Below, one piece after another: positions 8,604 through 22,600 of a stretch of DNA of 64,000 nt; the first letter of the stretch is position 1; every line of letters begins with the position of its first letter. The translations under genes and the position numbers were made by a program. This DNA is from Anisakis pegreffii (lineage: Eukaryota > Nematoda > Chromadorea > Rhabditida > Anisakidae): assembly GCA_035041965.1 (NCBI GenBank), contig JAPYMA010003041.1, forward strand, positions 124,001-188,000, given 5' to 3'. The notes below the pieces were generated by a model. It saw only the letters and a program-made list of their open reading frames with translations. It made no database searches and was not told the DNA's origin.

Positions 8604-8675
8604 AGGATGCCCCCGGACATGAACCGGTGACCTCTTAATCTGCAGTCGAATGCTCCGCCACTGAGCTGTACCCCC
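8604..8675 (-). pseudogene. Inverted tRNA-Cys relic
   Basis: Full-length 72 nt on the - strand with anticodon GCA. The 3' acceptor strand is mutated (GCATCC), the D-arm reads GCGGAGC, and the T-loop is TTCATGT. Confidence 0.75.
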
Positions 8676-8797
8676 GACATTTACAACCTTCCTCGATCCA
8701 CTTGTACATCCGAGGAGATGATTACAATTTGGCAAAATGGTCGGAGTATTGGCCCCAGGTGGTTTACTTACACATCCAGTAGTGATATCCAAAAAGC

Positions 8798-8869
8798 AGG
8801 GGGCACCCAGATTTGAACCGAGAGCTTCTCGATCTGCAGTCGAATGCTCTGCCCTTGAGCTATACCCCC
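8798..8869 (-). pseudogene. Inverted tRNA-Cys relic
   Basis: 72 nt on the - strand, anticodon GCA. The D-loop lacks GG (CAAGGGC), and the T-stem is weakened. A 14-bp partial repeat of its 5' end (TTGAGCTATACCC) follows directly at about 8869-8882. Confidence 0.7.
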
Positions 8870-8975
8870 TTGAGCTATACCCACCCTTCCTCTCTCCATT
8901 TATGCATCCCAGTGGTGATTAGAACTTGGGAAGATTGATCAGAGTATTCGAACCAGCTGATTTGCAACGGCACTA

Positions 8976-10737
8976 CATCCGAATGATGTTGGCTGGGTGA
9001 CGACCTCCTTTGACAAGGCAATTTTTGCGTTTCTGAGGTCAACGTCATGAGATGGTCGCAATCATTTTGTTGAAAGCTAATGAGTACGCCGAACCGGATT
9101 TATTTGCGATGGCAAAAGCAATGGAAATGGATCGCACTGAGGTAGCTGTTCATCGGTAACTGTTAGAGAATAAATTGCGCACAAATTCAGCCTGCAATAT
9201 GGTATGGCTGTGACTTCGATTGGTTTCTTTACGTAAAGAGAAACTGCTCATATATTTCCTTCATTTAGAAGGGGGCTTTCCCTGGTGAACAACTGCAGAT
9301 TTAACTTGAGTAAATGGTGAGACAAAAGGGCAGAATGCTGATACTGAGTTCATTTGAAAGTTCATTTGAAATATGCTTCATGTGAAAGGTACTTTGTTCA
9401 TGCCTGTTTTGAGTTGATTACGTATTTGATAAGAGGATGATGAGGATATATTGGTTATCACTAGTTTTAGTTTTTTGGTGGGTTAACTTTATCAGCACCT
9501 TAGTAGCGGATTTTAAAAAATTTCGGGCTGCGATGTTCTAATTTGACATCAAGGCGTTTCTTATTACGTACAGCTAATGCACTGAGCTGATATTGTGTGT
9601 AAGTGTAGATGCAACACTAACTGAAACAACCACCAATGTTTAGGAAAATCGGTAGCAACAACGTTTGCATTTCCCTTCTGAATGACTGCTGTTTTAAAGT
9701 GATTTGTTCCAGCTACCATCCGCACACTGTGTGCTGCACTCAAAATTATTTTCGAATGTGATTTTTTCATGCATTCATAGAACTACGATTTAAAGTTTCA
9801 TCTGTTTCAAGTGATTTTTCGTGGAACGTGGGTGAGTTGTCTGAACGTCGAGCCATCATCAGTTACCGACAAGCACGCTACTTCGATGTATGAATACGAA
9901 ATCGAAAATCGAATACTGCATTGCCACCGCTGGATAGCTCGAACTGCACAGTTGAAGGGATTCGACCAGCAATAGTGAGCACTGCATAACCAATAGAAGG
10001 TCACAATTAACGAAAAATTTTTTTAAGATTCGAACAAAGTATTATATACACATACAATAGGAACGTCGATGAAATGATTGAACAATGGATATATAATGCA
10101 ATCATAAGAAAATAGCATACTGGAGGGACTATTATCGCATCAGAATTTCAAACCAGAGTCAGTCACGGTCCTAGGATAACTGATCCCGTGACAAATAAAT
10201 CCCATACAGCCGCCCCTGACAATTTCCTTCAATCTAACCAAGATAAGGATCTCCTGCTCGCGCTTAGCCAGAGGCTTCCTCAAGTTCTGCTGATGCCTCA
10301 AGATGAACCTCCGCCTAAGCCTAAACCTCATTTTAAGCCTGAGAATAAAAATATTGATGGAAAGAACATAATCTACCAATAATGGTAGTTAAGACGATAG
10401 CAATGATGGAAGTAATTATGTTCACAGAGATAAATATCTTAGACACAAGTTGTCAGGGGTAGCTCTTCGGAAGTAATTTTCTGGACACCCTTAACCATAA
10501 CTGCTTCATAAGCCAATATCGACGGGAGGTGCCAGTTGAAATAAAATTTGATATGAAGGGAACTCATTGAATTTTATTTGAAGAATGAACATAGTCTCAG
10601 TTTTTGACTAGAAAGTATGCCAATGAAAGATGAGTAATTGAATGGTCGATTCACTTGAGCATAAATTCAACTTTGATTAATAGCGAGGCACTTTTTTGAT
10701 GGTGTTCGCATTTCACTCTCCGTTGGCATTCAGTCGT
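8976..10737. other. No gene recognised
   Basis: This is AT-rich sequence between the tRNA array and the 3' end of the P-glycoprotein gene. Only short open frames occur, none with recognisable domains. One 64-codon + frame at 10188-10382 ends in a Pro/Lys-rich stretch but has no supporting signal. Confidence 0.6.
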
Positions 10738-13644
10738 TCATATTTCTGATTTATTCATCTCATAGTATATACCTTTCTCTTCCATCAGTTCTTGGTGTGT
10801 ACCTGCAAATACTCTTCGGGCGTTTTCAAGGATGACAACAACAGTAGAGCAGTGATAGAATGATTTTAGCAACAAAACGATCATGAAATACTTCAGCAAT
10901 AATCAAAAACTGAAGTGACGACGCTTGATAAAATGGTAATCATACTGTTGTTGTTGTTAGTTGTTTCAAGCATTGTTTTGCTTTTTTGAAGACATATGAT
11001 TTCCTCAGTCACTGTTATAAATTGATTAATCTGCGAATACTCGAACATGAAACGTTGCCATTTCTACATTAATATCTAGAGAAGCGTTAATGAAAGTTCA
11101 AGAGGATTCCAACCGAACCTTGTTCAGCAATCTCTCCATCAACCAAAACGATGATTTTGTCGACGGTTCGAATCGATGATAGACGATGAGCGACTGCAAA
11201 GAAATCGTGTTGAGATATGAAATTAACAGAAATTGTCAGCTAAGCCGATCAACAAATCGAAATGAACAACAGAAATGGAGAACGCACATTCGAAACAGTC
11301 AAGCACTACATTTCTTGTTTAAATTCAAGTTGATTTAAATGGACTGGTGCATAATAGGGTGACGAATTCATTATATTCATTCGATGTAAAGACTGAATAT
11401 GAAAGTCAGAATTCGATGCAATACAACATAAGGTGATCATTAAGTGTAAATAGATTTGCTCCGTTGATTACAATGGTTTTTTTGGTAAGCATAAGGGAAA
11501 ATTTTTTTCGTAAGTATAAGAGAAAATTCGTGCAACTTACTATGTATAGAAGTACAATTTTTACTCGCTGATTCCAAAGCAATTTGCACAGCCTGAAAAG
11601 AGCAAAGAGAGAATTAATGAACAGCATTTCAATGGCTTATCGGCATCACAAATCATCTTCTTTAAGTACGAAGCACCTAGAGAGTTTTTGCTCAGATAAA
11701 TGATGAGCAAAGCAATTCCCACAAATGTTATGCTACCATAAGAGGGGTTTCGTTTCTGTGTCTCTGTTTCTGAATGGAATTTTTTGAGCTTCCTAAAGAA
11801 CATCATCAAACGAACAAGACGATATGAACTACCTTCTCACTAGCAGTGTCCAAAGCCGCCGTTGCCTCGTCCAATAATAGAACCCTCGGCTCACGAATCA
11901 TTGCACGTGCAATGGCGATTCGTTGCTTTTGGCCACCGGACAACTGAGCACCAAACTCACCAACCTCCGTATCATATCCCTTAATCAACACTGTCACTTT
12001 CTTTTCATTCTTAATCAATCAACGGATCATTTTCAGAATAACCTTAACATTTCTGCAAAAAACTGAAAAAATTTCAAGCCGAGAATAAATAAATGAAATG
12101 AAATTCTATGGGATACTCGAAGGAAAACAACAAAATCACTGATTTCAAACAATCATTAAACCTGCGGCAATGATACAATGAAGTCGTGAATATTCGCGAT
12201 TTTAGCTGCCTGGACTATTTTGTGTTCGGTTGCTTCATCTTCGGGCAGACCATATGCTAAATACTAACAAAAGTTGAAAAAAAAACTGCCGGAACTATTT
12301 AATGACATAGAGAATCTCTTTGAAGAAATTCGAAGAAATGAAACTGATTCTTCGGCTTTGACGTCGATCATTCAAGATACATGCTAAACAGACCAAATTA
12401 TTCTCAGTAAGTTTGGGAAATGTAGACATTTTCTGAGAACAAATGAACGCAAAATGATTTTGCTAATGAGCTATACCGCACCGATATTTTCGCGCAGCGT
12501 GAATGAGAACAGAGTTGGTTCTTGGCCGACAGAAACGACCACGCGACGAAGATACGACGGATTAATTGATTTCACATTGTGGTTATCGATGATCTGAAAA
12601 TTGTCAGATTCATCTTCCACTGAAGGTACGAATCAAGTGAAAATATTGGAACAATTTCATTGACTCGTGCAACTTTAGAAACTGGTTCAGTCTCTCATCA
12701 GCACTTCAATCGCATAAAGAGCTTTAGTCACGTTCCGTTGCAGAAGTCACATATTAAGAATGAAGAACTTTATGCCGACCACAACAGGCATTTATAATGT
12801 GTTTCTAACTGCTCCACTTTTAAGTAGTTTTTTTGAAGCAACAACTAGAACACTTCAAAATTGTTGGGTTTGCCAAATCATATTCGCAACTTTTAGAACC
12901 GAAGCGATTTCTTCCTTCCGGATGCAATCATTATTGAAATTTATGTTTTAGTAGTCAGATGAAACAAACCACTTCTCCACTGGTTGGAATATACATTCGC
13001 TGAAGTAACGCGAATACTGAACTTTTTCCAGAACCAGATGGCCCAACAATAGCAACCGATTCTCCGGGTCGAACCTTAAAAATGAAGATATTTTCTGGGT
13101 TCAAGAAGCCTTTTCGCTAAGGAGCAGGTTTTAAAACATTTTAGGCAACAGATGCCGCTGCGAGCTGGGATTTCGACTGTATGATCGAGAATCCGATCAG
13201 AACAACAGTAAACGAAATAGTTGGCGTTTAACTCGTCATCGGGTTCAGCATCCCGACAAACGCCATCTTTGACAATGAGAGCACCTAACACATAAGCAAT
13301 ACGAGGGAGGATACTGAGCAGATGCTCCAGTGATCGTCCATAGATTTTCGTCGGCTGGGAAGGAATTAAAGTGAGAGGAGATGCACTCCATTACTAAATG
13401 TTGGAACACACCAAAGAGGTTAGTATTATAATTTTCGATCGCGTTCTGCTACTGCTAACACATCAACCATTGGTAACAATGTAATGATCTTCAATTTCAT
13501 GAACATGATTTTTAGATTACAATGATAAATTGGAAATTAATTGCGACATCTTACCTTGAGCGTCAAATTTTTGAGCACTGGGAGAATTGGTCTCGACGGA
13601 TATCGGAAATCCACATTTTTCAACATTAAACGACCGGTGATTTT
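10738..13644 (-). other. P-glycoprotein NBD2 exons
   Basis: Exons 13644-13555, 13074-12970, 12593-12477, 12263-12162, 11979-11833, 11592-11541, 11193-11119 and 10802-10738. They carry A-loop FRYPSRP, Walker [11 protein letters not shown]-loop [16 protein letters not shown], Walker B VLLLDEA with AALD, and H-loop [10 protein letters not shown]. The short 52-bp exon at 11592-11541 ends at a perfect donor (GTAAGT). The C-terminus is [11 protein letters not shown]. Confidence 0.9.
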
Positions 13645-16600
13645 CTGAATTTGCAATACTGTTACCATCCAAAATTATTTTCGATCGGATGTTCAACAAC
13701 TTGTGTTCAGTAATATAAACTCATGCAAATGGAATTGGTAAAAATTGAGTTGGGATAACAAAACGTTCTGAGCCACTTAGCTGCCACACATATTCACGTC
13801 AGCTTAACATACGCAATCATCTAATTGTAAGTGCTTCACTTGAACCATATTGCTCAATACTCCGTGAGGAATGAACGGGAAAATTGCGATTTTTCTGAGT
13901 TGAGGAATGAAAGATGCGTACCGGTCGTAAGCCTTCATCGCTCAAATTGTTCATATCCACCGCGCTCTCATTAATCACACCCACAATATTCTCCGCTGCA
14001 ACTCGAGCTTTCGTGAAGTCGGTTACCGATGCAATCAACTGACTGATAAAGTTGGCACCGAACTGCGTCAGCAGGACCACTCTTCAAAATTTTCCGTTGA
14101 ACTTTATGAGTACTCACATTTTATCAGTAGGTAATGTTTACTGGACTCAAAATCTGCCGTAGGTTTGCATTTATCATTGTAATTCTGCAGGAATATTGAT
14201 AAATTAAACAAGTGATAGCATCTCGTGAGGACGAGAACACAACAGCACAAAAGTGATGGATGGAAAAGGTACCTGAGATAATCGAACGGAGTGATCTCAT
14301 TGCTGAGCATCATGACTTTACCAAAATATAAGGTAATTGCAATAAGAATATAAGTGAAACTGAACTGACACGCGAACACAAATGAACTGATACATGATTG
14401 ACGTTTCATGGTCCTAAAAGTATACAATAACCTCGTTTAATTCAATTACGGAATAGTCATCTTCCTTGTGGATTTAAGTTCTTCGAGCATCGTCGAGATT
14501 AAGATTCAAGACGACTGGATCATCAAGTAAACTTAGAAGAAGCTCTTTGAAATCATATATAACTCACTTGATGGAAAGCGTTAATCACTTGCTGATACCG
14601 AAAATAAAACAATAAATTCTAAGGTAACCTCCAAATTGAAATAAGTTTTTTTTTGATCATCATTCTTGCGTTATGAAAATCAGTCAGTTTCCATATAAAT
14701 TAAGAATGTAATCATATGTAGGCTTCAGAAGGGAACACATCCGAAGTTTGCTGATCAACAGTGGGAAGTAATGGTTAAGAAGAGCCCAGTGGGATCCTCT
14801 TTTACGAGGACACTGATCAGTAACATCGCTAACCTTTGGAGAGGTTTCAACGCATCACAGAATATTTTATTGAAATGTTCTTGCAGAGTGTACGCTTTTA
14901 TTGTGCTCATGTTTGAGAGCACCAAAGTGGCAAGCTGAAAACATTTCAAAGTGAGTCGCACAAATTTTATCGTTGTTCGTAATAATTTCGTTGATAAGAC
15001 TAACATTCGCTGCTTTCTTCTCTTGTTCAACCATTTGACGTTGTCGTTTACTCGTCTCGCGTAACTCCACCAAACGGAAGAAAAAGAATGCCGGAAATTG
15101 GAAACCGCATAACAACGCCAATTTCCAGTTGATAATCAACGCTATCGTGACCGAAACAATTGAACAAATTACTGCCGGTATCAAAAGATCCAATTTCTCA
15201 CCAACGATCTGCAAATTTGGCGTTATCAAAAGTTTAATAGAGTACATTGATATTTTGATAGTTCTTGCAATATCACGATGTACTTCCAATATCCTGCTTA
15301 AGACTGTTTGGTACGATGTTTATTTGGAAACGAGTAATTGCGAAGTGTTCATCACCTCGACGAAATATCCTACTCACGATCGGGTATTTTCTCAGAAAGG
15401 TTTTTTCGTAACTCCTTTTTGTTTGTTGCGGTCTGATTGACAACAGTTTTGTTCGTCATTCTTTCACATCCCATATTCCCGACTGAATTAATATATGTCT
15501 AGCATGTTGGGAGGAATTTGTACCCCATTGAATGTAAGGTCCTATCCAGAGTTGCAGCGTTTTTCAACACCCAATAAATGCTTCTAAATAGGATTCGGAA
15601 GGTCCTGATCCAGTCACCCTATCTCCATAGAGCCATCTTTGCCACTTAACAAAACCATGAGGAAATAGCATACCCTGTTCAAACTGGCTGTATCTGAGAT
15701 AAGGCGATGCACAAGACGGCCGGGAGTGTTCCGCTCTTCGTCAAAATAAGCGGCACCATGTCGAAGAATTGATCGGAACATCTCACCTCGCATGTAACCA
15801 CAAAAACCGTGACCATAGAGTGCGATAAACAGACGCTTAATCACAATTATCACTTATTATTGTTGTTTTTAATTTCACCTATATCAGTGGTTCTCACGTA
15901 TTCGTTTAATCTTCTTGATCCTATTGCAGATCGCAACCTCCAATTTTTAACAGTCAACATAGCCGCAAATCTCCTCTCCTTCCTTCAAGTCGGTTATCAT
16001 CTCTTGGTGATCAGAAAATAATCAGAACCAGAAGGAATTCGAAACGAAGGAGATAATAATTCACTGATCATGGAGTTTTCTGCCAAAAATTCGTCGGTGT
16101 GAATGGGTTAATTGTGGTCATTAATCATGGTAAATGGCGTATGTTGAAAAAAATTGGAAATTTATGCAGGGAATAGAGTGGAAAATCAAAGGAACTTCAG
16201 GCAGAAGCAAACATCAAAACTAATTTCGATTTGATTACAGAACTTACACCAACGGCTTCGAACATTGTTTTAATGATGATAAGTGCCGTATAAACAGCTG
16301 CAGTGATAAACACTTGTTGTGACATTTCATCGGTTGATGCTAACGCTATCTGAAATTGTTGAATTTAAAACTTCAACTGAAGTGGTTTCTGTATACGTGC
16401 ATAATTTATTGATGATTTTATTGCACATTTTCGAATGAAATTCATCGCCTTTTTGCAATCGCTCATTACAAAATCGAATGCGAGAAGAGCCGCAAACAAT
16501 AGAGACATTAAAATGCATCCAGTGAATCAACCTCGAGAACAGATGCCACTTCGAAGCAAACCAATAAGAAGAAGAAGCCTCTGAGGATCGTTACTGGAAT

Positions 16601-19600
16601 CGCAATGCCAAGATGCGTATATCCAGACTTATAGCTCTTTATCAAATTCCATACAGACTTGTAATTCGTTGCTTTACCCGGTAACTGAAAGATTACGAAA
16701 TGAATAAACAGTCGAACAATGTTATCTCCCTCAATTTATCAATATTATCATTTTGAAACTGATTTGTTTGGAGTGATGATCTTTTCATTCATCTGGTTAT
16801 TTCTTCAAGGCGTTTAGAGCAATCAAAAAAGTGAACAATGGAACACGAATGATATGGAGAGATCTACTGCTTCCGCCTGAAGGGGAATAAGATCTCTTGT
16901 CAAAATGTTTCGCTGACTTCATGCCTTATTCCTATATCAGTTCTATCAATGGGATGATGAAATGATTTACAAGCGATTAGTGACATATGTGGAATCTTTA
17001 GGTATTTCTAGATGATCAGTAAGATATAAGAGTTCGCTGGTATAAGAAACGAGTGAAAATATTTGAAAGTAGACAAAATCATATCGTCAATCTTCAACGG
17101 TGGGTAATAGCACTCTATTCGTTATTCACTGTAATTTTATGCGATTAATGCAGTCAGCAATATCTGAACATTTTTTCTCTAAAAAGACTATCTCATAGCC
17201 GTCGAAATTAGCTGTAAGAATTATGAGAAAAAATTTGCGATGGAAAACTACGCTCTTCGGAATTTGCAGCAAAGAACATGGAAAACGATTCTCTCACTAT
17301 CCCATACAGAGATGTTGAATGTTTCATTCTGAATGGTGCAAGATAAATCGAAAATGTGAACTTCGCACCGGTAGATCGTCTTCGAACGACTTCTCCTCTG
17401 TAGCCACTTCCATAATATTCGTTTGGAATGCGGTATCCATCCGGCTTCGTTTCTTTGACATCACCGGCAATGTCAACTTCTCACGTTCTGTACTTAGCAC
17501 CGAATACGATTTACCCAAACGCTTATGTGCGCCCAATGAGGAACGTGCCCATGCGCGACGATACGTCTCTGGATCCTGCTGCTCATTTGAAAATTGTTTT
17601 TTATCACCGTTCGATTTCGCACGAAAAATGGACATTCCAACGGCGAACTGTCACTACTTATCAACTAATAGTGGATTCAGTCTTGAATTTGATTACGGAA
17701 CAAAAGTTTGAAATGATCTGTGGGGTCAATGAAAACGAATACCAAAAAATCGTGCGGCGTCATCGAGAAATGTGCAGCGAGTGTAACTTTTGATTTTGCA
17801 CGTGGATTGACTGCTAGCGAGTCTAGCTTCTGATCGTTGTACATTCTATAGAACTTGCCATCAGTTTTCTCCAGTAAATCTTCAGGACTACCCTCCTCAA
17901 CAATTGTACCACCTTCCAGAACAATTATCCGATCTGCGTTTCGTACCGTGCTCAGTCTGAAAGCAACATTCAATCATTCAAACCTGAACCTAAAGCTATA
18001 AAGTTTCATTCCATAAGCAGCACTAGTCATTTCACTATCGTCATTTGAACAATAATGAGAATTTGGAAGAAAAGTCTTGTGGTCGAATGGCAACGTTTAT
18101 TTTGACAGGGGCTAGTCGTTTTTTTGCAAATGCTTGGAGTACTACATGTGTGTGCTTTCATAAGCGATCACAGCACAGCGCTTTCACATTTCTTATAGCT
18201 GCCTGTCATGAGAGCAAAAACGAATCACACTTCAGCCAGCAAATCACTGTAAGTAATCAAATCGTCAGTTACTGTGTATCAAAAACCCATGATCTTTGCG
18301 TTTCTTGTAAGAGTATCAGTTCGTGATGTCAAAGGTGATAAGACAAACCGATGAGCGATTGTGATCGTAGTAATGCCTTGACTAGCTGCATCGATTGCCT
18401 TTTGTACCTCAACTTCATGCTTCGTATCAAGCGCTGAGGTTGCTTCATCAAAAATCATGATCGCTGGATTACGAATTACAGCTCGTGCAATTGCAACACG
18501 TTGTTTTTGACCACCAGAGAGTTGCATACCTCTATTGTCATCATTCAATTATCAGTTTGTAACCATTTAACTGTTTATCTTTTTTTAGGTACGATGACAA
18601 ATTCCACGCTTCAATCATTAACTCAAACTGAACAGCTCTGATATGGGCCCAACTATGTGGAAAGTTCCGATGATTTCATGAAACCAATAGTGTATGCCAA
18701 TCGAAAATATGACAATGATAAGATTTTAGCCACAGCCAACAATTCACTGATAGTTGCGATTGTTACGTCAGTGAATCCCCCTAACGATATTTCCAGCTAA
18801 ATAAGCGAATTTTCACACACCGATCGCCAACACGCGTCTTCATGCCCTCTGGCAATGCATTAATGAACTGCCATGCTTCAGCTTTTCGAGCTGCATCGTT
18901 GATTTCAGTTTGTGTGGCGTCCAATCGCCCGTAACGAATATTGTCGCCTATTGTGCCTGTAAAATGAGCGATTATTCAGTCATTCTCTCACTTAATTGAA
19001 TCCGTTCATCAATTAACTTGGTTGTCTTGTCAAGGAATTGCCTGTGCTACAGAAGATTTGCCATTCAACTCATGTGAATATCAATAGAAAAAATCAAGGT
19101 CATAGATGATACCATCAAAAAGAACAGGCTCCTGACTGACCAATCCAAGCTGTGCTCTCAAAATATCCGGATTCATTCGCTTCAAATTTATTCCATCGAA
19201 ACAAATCTGAAATACAATCATTTCTTTATCATGCTCCTACAATTTATAAAATATAGCAAACGCATCAGGTATATATCGTAATATTACAGATTCTGATATC
19301 AAGATCCACTCTGATCTATCCAAAAACGAATTTTTTCCGAGTTCCCAGAAGAATCTCTATCCAAATTCCTGTCAAAGTGATTCCTCTTACAGTCGCAATG
19401 TCCTTGGTTGTAATTCTCATCTTTGTATGATGTGTTTCAAAATTTATGAAATTTCGATTCTAATAGTTTCAAAATTGTTTGTTAAAGAGTTCTTTTGAAG
19501 ATGCCGTCCATCCTGTTTACTCTGTTGAAACAGATGATAATGTAAGTCACTAGCAAAAGCAATGAAACCATCTTACAGATCCACTATTAGGGTCATAAAA

Positions 19601-22600
19601 GCGCAACATCAACGCCGTTAATGTGCTTTTACCAGAACCGCTCGGTCCAACGATCGCTATGTGCTCGCCCGACTTCACTGAGAATGTAACACCTTTCAAT
19701 ACCTTAATACGAGACACTTCAATAAATGACATCGCTTCCATAAAACATTCATCGAAATTCTTAAGAAATTTTTGATGAATATGATGAAATAATTTTCATA
19801 GTTTTTTGTTTTTAAGAAATTTCATTTTAAATTTCAATTTTCATTTTTATAGTCATTATTGCATGATGGTTTTTCTTCGATTTGATTGCGAGAAAATATC
19901 ATTTGAAGCAATGGAAAGAATGATGAAACACTGATGTTCCCTAACTTCGATGTCAGGACGACTTGGATAGGTGAATCGAATGTCGCTGAAGTTGATTGAA
20001 CCACGACCTTTTGGGACCATCATGCTCTCTTTATGTTTATTCACATGACATTCAATATTTGGTTTCTCCTCGAGAATTTCGTTCATTTCATCCGCATTAT
20101 GCCTGGCAGTTGAAGCACCCGTCAAGTGGAATCCGATACTTATCGAAGTGACACACATATACAGCATATTGATGGCTAGCTGCAAGGTAAAACTCATATA
20201 AGTTTAAATGAAATCGACGCTAAATTTCCAACATTGAAAGGCTACGAAGCACGCTAATTGGCTACAAACTAATTTATTCTGCATGTTCGATTTGAAAAAT
20301 AGCTTTTGAGAATTTTCATATCTAATTTGTGGGTGTTCACCACACCTGTTTGAAACACTTTTCCTGTTCTGCGAGTAAACGAATCTTCCCTCTCATAATC
20401 CCACTCTTTCCATCAAATTACAAAACGACAGATTACGGAAAGATATTCCACCGCAAACTCTAAAATACCATTTTCCCGAAAATGAAATGAAAAACGTACA
20501 GCAGCTAAACGTCCTGGATTGTTGTCGCCGACCCGCCACATACCATAACATAATGCAGCCGTAAAAATGAACTCAGTCAAAAGAACCTGAAGAATAATTT
20601 TTATCAATTGCAATCGAATCACTCTTCTGATTGAATACATTGCGAATTCAACAATCTGATCTCATACTATTGTTGTTCTAGTTGAAAACACCATGATTAT
20701 CGCTACAATTGATTCCGCTTAAAGGAATAAAGACCCTTAGTGTCGAATCATATGAATTCATAATTTCAGTATTCACTGCAATGTAACAAGGCGACAGCAC
20801 CGTACACTGCAAATTCTATAAAAAGTTTTCCAGTTTACTGAGATAGTGTCTCTTGCACAATTTACGGTTGGATTCCTAGTAAGCTGAGTTTCATAAAATT
20901 AACCGATTTGTGCTTTAAAATCCTACGAAACTGTCCTACAAATGAAATCAAACGAATTTGTATTGATCAATGATAATGCAACATTTCGCACTTTCACTAT
21001 CAAATCGCATCAAACATTCCATCATACACCTATTGAAAACATTCAATCAAGCGTGGCAATAATTTTATGGATGCGAAACAAATTTCTATTTATAAATTCA
21101 GTGAACGGGAAACGTTAAGTGCACATTCTATAAGGAACACATTAATGAGTCACACGCCTTCTTGCATTCAATTAAAATAAATTTTCGATTGCAATACGCT
21201 TCGAAGTTGATCACTTGTGAGTTGATTTATGAGTTTCACTTCAAGCAAAATGCTGCTGTGTCAGTGATAAAAATCTTACTCTCAACATTCACATTCATCA
21301 GAAGAAACAGCACAAAGAATTAATTCAACCTGCTCCTTAATTTCAACAAAATATCATTTCTTGTTTCTAGCGATTACACGTTCACTAGAGCAATTAACAT
21401 TAAGATCAGCATTATGAGCCTTTTAATGAGCATTTCAAAGAACGAACCTGCGCTAAAGCATCGTATATCGATGAGGCGGTCAAACGTTGCTCAGTCATTA
21501 TATTATGTTCAGCCATTAATCGCTCATATCTTCAATTTTGAATCGATCGCATCAAATTTCGACGGATAATTTAACGAAACCACACAAAAACAGACTGCTT
21601 GCGGCAGTTCACTTTTCTTCAGACTTTTTAATGTCTATAAGGCTTTTTCCACCTTTTCTTTTCAGTGTCAAACTCACAGAAGAAAGCAGTTTTTAAAATG
21701 TCAAAGAAAAGAGTTTTATAGATGAACGATTACTTGCTAATTGTTTGTTTTTGCGCAGCGAATGAGATCACAGTCCGAATGCACGAAAATGTTTCTTGCA
21801 CAAGATTCGTCATTTTTGCCAATAACTTCTGTTCATCGTCTCGCGTTTTACAAAACCACTGAAATTTGGAATGTTTGTACTTTCTGCACAAAATTTATCA
21901 AAGAATATTTTGTCCAAACACTGATTGTGAATGCTTCATCATGAAAGTCTATTTCACCACTGATTACTTCAGCCTAATTCACGGCCCAACCATCAAATCA
22001 TACATTTCTCTCGTACTTTTGAAACTATTCGAGAGGTAAAAACTGAACTGCATCTATAGCTTTCCTCCTATCCCATCCATCCTTCCTTTAATACTATCGA
22101 AGCACAAAATGAACAAGAGGATTGTTGACAAGCAGCTAGATATGAATCCAATGCAGTTATGTCAAAAACTAGGGGGCACCCGGACTTGAACCGGGGACCT
22201 CTCGATCTGCAGTCGAATGCTCTGCCACTGAGCTATACCCCCGAACATTTGATGCTTCCTGTGTCGCCAATGCAATTTTTATGGATTTTAGGAAAGTGCA
22301 AATCAGAAAAAAGTCACATTCATCGCATCTCTGTGATAGACTAAACAACATCGTGAACGATCTGTAAAATATTGGTGAATGAAAATTGTTTGCGCCGAAA
22401 TGCGAACGAGAGATTTTGCATACGAATTCGCTGAGACTGATGAGTGAAAAGCAGCCCTGGTCATAGCAAACACAACTCACTTTACTGAATACCAATCGAG
22501 TACCAATGAGAACGGGTAGTGCAGCGAACATGACCAGCGTCACGTCCCACTGAATATAGAAACAAACCACTAGTGATACCAATAAATACGAGAATATAAA

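Larger units (their letters stand above)
1..8975. repeat. Tandem tRNA-Cys(GCA) array, about 194-bp units (43 direct plus 3 inverted)
   Basis: Forty-three + strand units start at positions 193-196 bp apart from 108 to 8248. Each holds a 72-nt tRNA-Cys followed by a T5-T7 run (a Pol III terminator), the constant motif GATATC, and about 120 bp of related spacer. Canonical units have a fully paired cloverleaf, A box TAGCTCAGTGG and B box GGTTCAAATCC. Class B units lose D-loop G18 and carry A58G plus C61A, which destroys the B box. Class C units carry C61A only. Class D units have D-loop AGCTGCA, T54C and T66G. The first 107 bases are spacer of a preceding unit, so the array continues upstream. 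At about 8415 orientation flips and three decayed - strand units follow. Spacer-like sequence fades out near 8975. Confidence 0.97.

Noticed and set aside
1..8975. CRISPR array
   Set aside because: The repeat unit is 194 bp with a tRNA gene in each, and the spacers are related to each other. The rest of the window is eukaryotic.
10188..10382. Small Pro/Lys-rich protein on the + strand
   Set aside because: A single short frame with no domain, start context or neighbouring exons.
17319..17793. Overlapping + strand frames of 121-130 codons
   Set aside because: They are antisense to the P-glycoprotein linker and NBD1 tail exons, whose splice phases and domain content identify the - strand as coding.
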